From NCBI GenBank assembly GCA_036502085.1, contig DASXZD010000119.1, forward strand, positions 1 through 7,495: 7,495 bases of DNA. Direction: 5' to 3'. The first letter of the stretch is position 1; each line of letters opens with the position of its first letter. Position numbers and translations under genes: made by a program. Shown one piece after another: positions 1-5,053 of the stretch. A model generated the notes under the pieces. The model was not told the DNA's origin. It saw only the letters and a list, made by a program, of their open reading frames with translations, and did not search any database. The DNA is from PALSA-505 sp036502085 (GTDB taxonomy: Bacteria > Actinomycetota > Actinomycetes > Streptosporangiales > Streptosporangiaceae).

Positions 1-1704
1 GTGCTCTCGCACGGCGGGTCCAACGCGATCGCGATCGCGCCGTCGCGCTCCGCCGACGGCCACGCGCTGCTGTGGGGAGCGCCGCAGGAAGGCTTCGGCA
101 CGCCGAGCGTGGACGGCGAAGAGTACCTGCACGGCCCGGACTACGACGCCGGCGGGATGTATATCACCGGCGAGCCGTTCATCCTGATCGGCCGCAACGG
201 CCACATCGCCTGGACCACGACCAGCGAGGAGACCGTCGACGACCGGATCTACGTGGAGAACGCCGACTTCAGCGCCAGCCCGCCGACCTACACCTTCGAC
301 GGCCAGCAGGTCCCGATGCGGGTGATCACCGAGCAGATCCCGGTGGCCGGCCAGGCCCCGGTGAGCTTCACCGTGCTGCGGACCAAGGACGGGCCGGTGG
401 TCTCCGACACCCCGGACGCGGGGCTGGCGTTCTCGGTCAAGTTCGCCTCGTGGAACCGGGAGACCGGCACCCTGACCGGGTTCTCCCAGCTCGGCGGGGA
501 CACCGACCTGAGCCAGTTCCAGGACTCGATGAGCATGATCACCACGCTGCACAACTTCCTGTACGCCGACCAGGCGGGCAACATTGCCTACTTCGCCGAC
601 GGCCTGGTGCCGGTCGAGCCGCCCGCCTCCCGGCTTGACCCGCGGCTGCCCGCACTGGGCGACGGGACCCAGCAGCTGAAGGGCTTCATCCCGTTCGCCG
701 ACATGCCGCACAGCATCAACCCGGCCCAGGGCTACCTGGACAACTGGAACACCAAGCCCTCGCAGCAGCTCTTCTACCAGCAGAACGGCGGTGACGAGTA
801 CTGGGGCACGATCTTCCGCTCGTCGCTGATCAGCCAGCTGGCCGCGGCCAGCACGCACATCACCGTCGGCTACCTGGAGAAGATCGAGCACTCCATCGGC
901 ACGATCGACAACAACGACAACACCCGGCCGGCCGCGCCGTACTTCATCCCGTTCCTGAAGAAGGCCTACAACGAGCTGAAGCGCGCAGGCAGCCCGCTGA
1001 CCGACCCGTCGACGCACCCGGATCTGGCCGGGGCGATCACCGAGCTGTCCCGGTGGAACGGCGTGGACACCATCGGCAGCCCGGCCATGTCCATCTTCAT
1101 GAACTTCCTGGAGGCGCTGGAGCGCAACGTCTTCGAGGGCGGCACGTTCTCCGGCGAGCAGTACACAGGCTCGGTGAACTTCAACGACGCCAGCCTGGGC
1201 CTGGGCACCTATGGAGGGCTGGGCGGAATGGGCACGTACAACTTCCTGTACCACGCCCTGGCCGGGACGCAGGGCATAGTGCCGTGCAACACGCTGTGCT
1301 ACACCCACGGCTACTTCGCCGGCCAGAAGAATCAGCTCCTGGTAGAGAGCCTGAACGACGCGATCACGATCCTGTCGGGCACCGGGACGCAGCTCGGCCA
1401 GAACGTGCCGGGCTTCGGCACCGCCGACATCGCCGACTGGGGCTACCAGCCGGCCCAGGACCAGAACTGGGACAGCCTCGACCCGCTGGCCGCGGGCGTG
1501 ACCACCAGCTGCGGTACCAGCGCGAGCCAGAACCGCAGCACGTTCATGATGGGTATCGACATCGGCCGGACGGTGACCGGCCAGGACGACCTGCCGCCCG
1601 GCCAGAGCGGGTTCATCTCGTCGGCCGGCGTGCCCAGCCCGCACCTCTGCGACCAGGTAGGCCTGTTCAACACCTTCCACTACAAGCAAATGCCCCCGGC
1701 GTAA
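1..1704 (+). CDS. Penicillin acylase family N-terminal nucleophile hydrolase (beta-subunit region, 5' partial)
   Basis: Secreted amidohydrolase of the penicillin G acylase family; it would cleave acyl amide bonds (beta-lactam side chains, acyl-homoserine lactones or lipopeptides; substrate not predictable). The frame is open from base 1, and the GTG there is probably internal: the signal peptide, alpha subunit and spacer should lie upstream of the window. The expected autoprocessing site precedes Ser7 (GGSNA, codon 19-21), which would be beta-Ser1. Counting from it, Gln29 is exactly beta-Gln23 of penicillin G acylase, within APQEGFG. Ser75 sits at the beta-Ala69 oxyanion position, followed by a DDRIYVE segment like the family's DDVDIFAE near calcium ligands. 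The block at 240-252 (NPAQGYLDNWNTK) supplies the conserved Asn region (beta-Asn241), and Arg273 lies near beta-Arg263. Cys429/433 and Cys504/550 would suit disulfides in an exported protein. It ends in TAA, convergent with dprE2. The family call is strong; the substrate is unknown. Confidence 0.93.
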   Translation: MLSHGGSNAIAIAPSRSADGHALLWGAPQEGFGTPSVDGEEYLHGPDYDAGGMYITGEPFILIGRNGHIAWTTTSEETVDDRIYVENADFSASPPTYTFDGQQVPMRVITEQIPVAGQAPVSFTVLRTKDGPVVSDTPDAGLAFSVKFASWNRETGTLTGFSQLGGDTDLSQFQDSMSMITTLHNFLYADQAGNIAYFADGLVPVEPPASRLDPRLPALGDGTQQLKGFIPFADMPHSINPAQGYLDNWNTKPSQQLFYQQNGGDEYWGTIFRSSLISQLAAASTHITVGYLEKIEHSIGTIDNNDNTRPAAPYFIPFLKKAYNELKRAGSPLTDPSTHPDLAGAITELSRWNGVDTIGSPAMSIFMNFLEALERNVFEGGTFSGEQYTGSVNFNDASLGLGTYGGLGGMGTYNFLYHALAGTQGIVPCNTLCYTHGYFAGQKNQLLVESLNDAITILSGTGTQLGQNVPGFGTADIADWGYQPAQDQNWDSLDPLAAGVTTSCGTSASQNRSTFMMGIDIGRTVTGQDDLPPGQSGFISSAGVPSPHLCDQVGLFNTFHYKQMPPA

Positions 1705-1721
1705 AAGTCCCGCCCCGGCTC

Positions 1722-1764
1722 CTGGCGCCGCCTCCCGAGGGGTTAGCGGCGCAGGCGGCGCCAG
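1722..1764. terminator. Perfect 12-bp inverted repeat at convergent gene ends, candidate bidirectional terminator
   Basis: CTGGCGCCGCCT at 1722-1733 is an exact reverse complement of AGGCGGCGCCAG at 1753-1764, with a 19-nt loop. The stem is almost all G:C and has no U-tract on either strand. It starts 18 nt after the acylase stop, and its right arm lies within the last codons of dprE2, so one hairpin could end transcripts from both sides. Actinobacterial terminators often lack a U-run. The role is inferred from position and symmetry. Confidence 0.5.
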
Positions 1765-2513
1765 AGAGGCCGGGGGACGACCCGCAGCGCCAGTGAGAGC
1801 GGGCCCAGCGCAGGCGGGATCCAGATCGCGCTGCGGCCCGCGGCCAGCGCCCCGGCGACCGCGGCGCCGACCGCGGCGGGCGTGGTCGCCAGCGGGGCCG
1901 GCGTCATGCCCTCGGTCATCCGGCCGATCACAAACCCCGGCCGGACCAGCAGCACCCGCACGCCGCTGCCGTGCAGCGAGTCGGCCAGCCCGCGAGCGAA
2001 CGCGTCGAGTCCGGCCTTGGCCGCGCCGTACACCGGGTTCGCCCGGCGGGGCCTGACCGCCGCCACCGAAGACAGCACGACGATCGTGCCATGCCGCTGC
2101 ACCTTCAGCCGCGCGGCCGTGGCCAGCAGCGTGGTGACGTGACCGGTGAAGTTGGCCTGCACGAGCATCCCGGCGCGCAGCGGGTCGCGGTCGAGCTCGG
2201 CCTGGCCGACCAGGATCCCCGCCGCCGAGATCACCAGATCGACCGGCCCGCCGCTGAACGCGCGGTCCACCACGGCCTGGTGGGTGTCCAGCGCGGTGGC
2301 GTCGTAGTGCAAGGTCCGCACGCTGGCCTGGAGGGTCTTGCCCGCCGCCGCCATCCGCTGCTCGTCGCGGCCGGCCAGCAGCACCTCCGCGTCCGGCGGC
2401 AGCCGCAGCGCCGACAGGATCTCCAGGCCGATCTCGCTGGCGCCGCCGAGCAGCAGCACCCGGGCCGGCCGTCCCGCGGGTGCAAGCGCGGCCTTACCCG
2501 AGCGTGTCAGCAT
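1743..2513 (-). CDS. dprE2: DprE2: decaprenylphosphoryl-2-keto-ribose reductase (SDR family)
   Basis: NAD(P)H-dependent short-chain dehydrogenase that reduces decaprenylphosphoryl-2'-keto-erythro-pentofuranose to decaprenylphosphoryl-arabinose, the second half of the DprE1/DprE2 epimerisation. At 256 aa it is close to the usual ~254. The Rossmann nucleotide motif is LLLGGASEIGLEI (residues 20-32), matching the unusual GGTSEIG of mycobacterial DprE2 instead of classical TGxxxGIG. Further residues are SAAG (96-99), Asn121, a catalytic Ser near 149 and Tyr162-xxx-Lys166 in a RRANPVYGAAKAGLDAF block, which is diagnostic of DprE2. The C-terminus is basic (WRRLRR). The ATG at 2513 is fixed on the upstream side by an in-frame TAG two codons earlier (2519-2517) and by GGAG 6 nt upstream. 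Residues 1-15 (MLTRSGK, AALAPAGR) are not family-conserved sequence: they are the last two units of the 24-bp repeat array that fills the gap after dprE1. It is the last gene of the minus-strand operon. Confidence 0.93.
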   Translation of the reverse strand: MLTRSGKAALAPAGRPARVLLLGGASEIGLEILSALRLPPDAEVLLAGRDEQRMAAAGKTLQASVRTLHYDATALDTHQAVVDRAFSGGPVDLVISAAGILVGQAELDRDPLRAGMLVQANFTGHVTTLLATAARLKVQRHGTIVVLSSVAAVRPRRANPVYGAAKAGLDAFARGLADSLHGSGVRVLLVRPGFVIGRMTEGMTPAPLATTPAAVGAAVAGALAAGRSAIWIPPALGPLSLALRVVPRPLWRRLRR

Positions 2514-2709
2514 GATCTACTCCATCCGAGTCAGCACGACTTCGCCCGCCCCGGGCCAGCACGATCCTTTCCGCTCCGGCCAGCGCAGCTTTGCCCGCCC
2601 CGGCCAGAGCGGCCTGGCGCACCCGGATGATCACGATCTTCTTCCCCCGGGTGATCACGACCTTGCCCGCGCGCGCCAGCACGACTTTGCCGGCACGAGC
2701 CAGCACGGC
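2469..2709 (-). repeat. Degenerate 24-bp tandem repeat array (10 units) between dprE1 and dprE2
   Basis: On the minus strand, units begin at 2709, 2685, 2661, 2637, 2613, 2589, 2565, 2540, 2516 and 2492. All are 24 bp except the seventh (25 bp, one extra G in the run after its fifth codon). Translated in register they give AVLARAGK, VVLARAGK, VVITRGKK, IVIIRVRQ, AALAGAGK, AALAGAER, IVLAR(+1)AGE, VVLTRME-stop, IMLTRSGK and AALAPAGR. Units 1 and 2 differ at five bases, four of them synonymous. Units 5 and 6 differ by three synonymous codon changes plus two replacements. The last two units encode the N-terminus of DprE2. There are no spacers and no palindromic unit, so this is neither a CRISPR array nor an operator set. 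Confidence 0.85.
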
Positions 2710-2778
2710 CTGAGCCGTAGGCGGCGCAGGCCGGCCGGGAGCCGGCGCGGGACGGCCGGGCTCATCGGGGATCAGCAC
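2494..2778 (-). CDS. Cryptic ORF encoding cationic 8-residue repeats (possible small protein or decayed extension of DprE2)
   Basis: A 94-codon frame can start at GTG 2778, whose bases precede and overlap the last codons of dprE1 (stop at 2774-2772). It runs to TAA at 2496-2494, overlapping the dprE2 start by 20 nt. The product would have a Pro/Ala-rich leader (residues 1-23), then six intact octapeptide repeats of AVLARAGK type (24-71), then a seventh broken by frame and an acidic, non-repeat tail (about 77-94). Charge is mostly Lys/Arg and no membrane segment or signal peptide is evident. Third-position GC is high across the repeats and unit-to-unit changes are often synonymous, which is what translated sequence looks like. 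Against it: no good Shine-Dalgarno, a GTG start inside dprE1, and no recognisable family. It may be a coupled small ORF between DprE1 and DprE2, or the remains of an N-terminal repeat extension once fused to DprE2. I do not recognise a function. Confidence 0.4.
   Translation of the reverse strand: MLIPDEPGRPAPAPGRPAPPTAQAVLARAGKVVLARAGKVVITRGKKIVIIRVRQAALAGAGKAALAGAERIVLARGGRSRADSDGVDHADTLG
2520..2527 (-). promoter_or_regulatory. Ribosome binding site of dprE2, formed inside a repeat unit
   Basis: Reading the minus strand, GGATGGAG (2527 to 2520) is followed by TAGATC and the ATG at 2513, so GGAG has a 6-nt spacer. The motif lies within unit 8 of the 24-bp repeat array. The same unit carries the in-frame TAG that blocks any longer DprE2 N-terminus, so this site decides the start. 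Confidence 0.65.
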
Positions 2779-4118
2779 AGGCCGACCCGCCGGCCGAGAT
2801 CGGACCGGAATGTCCCGGCCGGATCGAGCTTCTCCCTGGCGGCCTGCCATCGCGGCAGGTCCGGGTACATCGCGCCGAACGCCTCGGCACCGAGCCGCCC
2901 GTCCTTGGCCAGGTACACCCGGCCCCCGGCCGCCGCCACCCGGGCGTCCAGCCGGTCCAGCAGCGGCGCGAGCCGCGGGTTGCCGGCCGGCATGTCGATG
3001 GCGACCGACCAGCCGGGCACCGGGAACGACAGATGGCCGGCGCCCGGCCGGCCGAATCGCTTCAGCGTGCCCAGGAACGGGGCACAGCGCTCCCGCTGCA
3101 CCGCTTCGAGCACTTCGGTGATGACTGACTCCGCTCCGTACGGGACCGCGAACTGATACTGGACGAAGCCGCGCGGGCCGAGCGTCCGGTTCCACCCGGT
3201 GACCGCGTCCAGCCGGTGGAAGAAGGCCGCCAGGCCGGTGATTTCGCTGCGGTGCTCCGCGGCCTTCCGGAACCACAGGCTGTTGAAGGCCCGGGCGGAC
3301 AGCGGAGTCACCGGGCAGAACGGAACCGCGGGCGCGCGGCGCGCCGGGCCCGGCCGGTAGACCGGGCCGCCGGCTTCGGCCGGATCCGGCCCGGCGAGGT
3401 GGTCGCCGGCCTCGACGATGCCGCGGCCCAGCGACCGGCCGGCCGCGGTGGTGTCGATCCAGCCCACCGTGTACCGCCCGCGGGCGCCGTCCAGCCCGCT
3501 GAGCAGGGCGTCCAGGTCGGGTGCCCGCCGCGAGCTGACCTGCAGCAGCCCGCTGCGGATGGGCAGCAGCCTGATCGTGGCGGCCAGGATGACGCCGGTG
3601 AGCCCCATCCCGCCGACGGTCGCCCGGAACGTCTCGGCATCGCCGTCCGGCGTCACGCGGCGCAACTCGCCGCGGCCGTCGATGAGCTCGATCTCCTCGA
3701 TCCAGGCGGAGATGCTCCCGTCGGCCCGCTGGTTCTTGCCGTGCACGTCCGCGGCGATCGCCCCGCCGACGGTGAGGTTCCTGGTGCCCGGCAGGACGGG
3801 AAGGATGCGGCCGCGCGGCACGATCCGGGCCAGCACCGCGGCGAAGGTGGCGGAGGCCGAGGCGCGCACGGACGCCGCGTCGGCGGCCAGCTCGACCGAC
3901 GGCCAGGTCACCGGGGCCAGCACGCAGCCGCCGGCGTTCTGCGCCGCGTCGCCGTAGCTGAGGCCTGCCCCGCGGGCCAGCACTCCCCCGGCCAGGCCGC
4001 CGGCCACGAGCTCTTGCAGCGGCCCGGCCGCCAGCGGGCCCGCGACCTTGGCCCGGGACGGCGCGGTGCGGCCCCAGCCGGTGAGCACCCGGGTGCGGTA
4101 CGCCGCCGGCGCGCTCAC
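2772..4118 (-). CDS. dprE1: DprE1: decaprenylphosphoryl-beta-D-ribose 2'-oxidase (FAD-dependent)
   Basis: FAD flavoenzyme of the vanillyl-alcohol-oxidase fold that oxidises C2' of polyprenylphosphoryl-ribose to the keto intermediate passed to DprE2. At 448 aa it compares with about 461 in Mycobacterium. Its N-terminal LTGWGRTAPS (12-21) is a DprE1 signature. The FAD domain shows ARGAGLSYGDAAQN (48-61), VLPGTRNLTVGGAIAADVHGKN (108-129; His126 equals Mtb His132) and the ATVGGMGLTG block (166-175). The substrate domain has FVQYQF (318-323; Gln322 corresponds to Mtb Gln336) and VYLAKDGR (401-408; Lys405 corresponds to Lys418). At the benzothiazinone-attacked Cys387 the residue is Ala373 (codon 3002-3000), in PGWSVAIDMP where Mtb has GWNICVDFP; Asn385 is Ser371. 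The GTG start at 4118 overlaps the ubiA stop by one base (TAGTG) and is preceded by GGGG with a 5-nt spacer, so it is probably co-translated with ubiA. Identification is firm. Confidence 0.95.
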   Translation of the reverse strand: MSAPAAYRTRVLTGWGRTAPSRAKVAGPLAAGPLQELVAGGLAGGVLARGAGLSYGDAAQNAGGCVLAPVTWPSVELAADAASVRASASATFAAVLARIVPRGRILPVLPGTRNLTVGGAIAADVHGKNQRADGSISAWIEEIELIDGRGELRRVTPDGDAETFRATVGGMGLTGVILAATIRLLPIRSGLLQVSSRRAPDLDALLSGLDGARGRYTVGWIDTTAAGRSLGRGIVEAGDHLAGPDPAEAGGPVYRPGPARRAPAVPFCPVTPLSARAFNSLWFRKAAEHRSEITGLAAFFHRLDAVTGWNRTLGPRGFVQYQFAVPYGAESVITEVLEAVQRERCAPFLGTLKRFGRPGAGHLSFPVPGWSVAIDMPAGNPRLAPLLDRLDARVAAAGGRVYLAKDGRLGAEAFGAMYPDLPRWQAAREKLDPAGTFRSDLGRRVGLC

Positions 4119-5053
4119 TAGAGCCCCATCGCGAACAGGGCGAGCCAGCCCAGCTCGCAGCAGATCATCGACGGGTCCCTGATGATGAGGTCCTCGACCG
4201 GCCGGTTCCCGGCCCGGCCGACGAGCACGTCGAACCGGATCAGCGCCGCCCCCAGCGGCAGTGCGCTAGCCAGGTGCCAAGCGCGCATCCAGCCGTTGCT
4301 TTCGGCTGACGCCCAGAGCAGGTAGGCCACGAGCATCGCGACGATCGCTAGCCGCTGGCTGCACCGGAGCCAGCCGAGGGTGTACCAGCGCATCACCGGC
4401 CGGTGTGCGACAGCCTGGTCGCCGAGCGCCGACAGCTCGGTGAATCGCTTGGCGATCGCGACCATCAGCGCCCCCAGGCTGCAGACGAGCAGGAACCAGG
4501 CGGAGGGCGGAACGTTCGTGGCGATCGCGCCGCCCAGCGCGCGGAGCACGAACCCCGAGGCGACGAAGACCAGCTCGACCACCGGCACGTGCTTGAGCAC
4601 CAGCCCGTATAGCAGCGAGAGCGCCAGGTAACCGGTGATCAGGGCGGCCAGGCCGTACCTCCCGATCCACAGGCCGACCGACACGGCCGCGATGGCGGCC
4701 AGCGCGGCCAGCATCAGCGCGCGGGCGGCCGAGAGCCGCCCGGCGGCGATCGCGCGCTCCCGCTTGACCGGGTGCTGCCTGTCCCTGGGCGCGTCGATGA
4801 CGTCGTTGACGAAGTACACCGCGGTCGAAGCGGCGATGAAGGCCGCTGCCGTTCCGATCGCATAGCCAAGGCCCTCGTCGCGGCCCAGCGACGCGGCGGC
4901 CAGCGGCGCGGCGAAGACCAGGAGATTCTTCGGCCACTGCCGGGGCCGTGCGGTCTGCCCGGCCGCGGTCAGCCAGTCCGGCAGTCTCGCGAACCAGGCC
5001 GGCGCTCCGGGCGGGGCAGGCGAGAGCTGGAAGGCGCGGATCCGGGCGGTCAT
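4118..5053 (-). CDS. ubiA: Decaprenyl-phosphate phosphoribosyltransferase (DPPR synthase, UbiA family)
   Basis: Polytopic membrane prenyltransferase-fold enzyme that transfers 5-phosphoribose from PRPP to polyprenyl phosphate, the first committed step toward polyprenylphosphoryl-arabinose. Its 311 aa match the usual ~300. RPRQWPKNLLVFAAPLAA (36-53) and the Asp-rich metal/diphosphate motif NDVIDAPRD (83-91), continuing as RQHPVKRERAIAAG, agree closely with mycobacterial Rv3806c (Mtb NDVRDVEAD, then REHPTKRFRPIAAG). The second conserved loop is AKRFTEL (201-207). The C-terminal loop PVEDLIIRDPSM (265-276) matches the EPEDIALRD region. About nine hydrophobic segments fill the rest. The ATG at 5053 overlaps the upstream stop as ATGA (4 nt) with no separate Shine-Dalgarno, so translation is probably coupled. 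DprE1 follows directly with a 1-nt overlap. Homoserine, heme or menaquinone UbiA relatives are less likely, given the motif match and the neighbours. Confidence 0.94.
   Translation of the reverse strand: MTARIRAFQLSPAPPGAPAWFARLPDWLTAAGQTARPRQWPKNLLVFAAPLAAASLGRDEGLGYAIGTAAAFIAASTAVYFVNDVIDAPRDRQHPVKRERAIAAGRLSAARALMLAALAAIAAVSVGLWIGRYGLAALITGYLALSLLYGLVLKHVPVVELVFVASGFVLRALGGAIATNVPPSAWFLLVCSLGALMVAIAKRFTELSALGDQAVAHRPVMRWYTLGWLRCSQRLAIVAMLVAYLLWASAESNGWMRAWHLASALPLGAALIRFDVLVGRAGNRPVEDLIIRDPSMICCELGWLALFAMGL

Noticed and set aside
1053..1796. 247-codon plus-strand frame overlapping the acylase gene in another phase
   Set aside because: Arg/Pro/Gly-rich out-of-frame shadow; the acylase frame carries the conserved family residues.
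1971..2630. 219-codon plus-strand frame opposite dprE2 and the repeat array
   Set aside because: Shadow composition with no recognisable domain; dprE2 on the other strand is clearly coding. The repeat's silent-change pattern fits the minus strand.
2469..2709. Repeat array as CRISPR or as operator/binding-site array
   Set aside because: Units are contiguous with no spacers, are not palindromic, and vary mainly at codon third positions, which fits coding repeats better.
3216..4121. 301-codon plus-strand frame opposite dprE1
   Set aside because: Antisense shadow of a well-conserved FAD enzyme; composition is Gly/Arg/Ala-rich with no motif.
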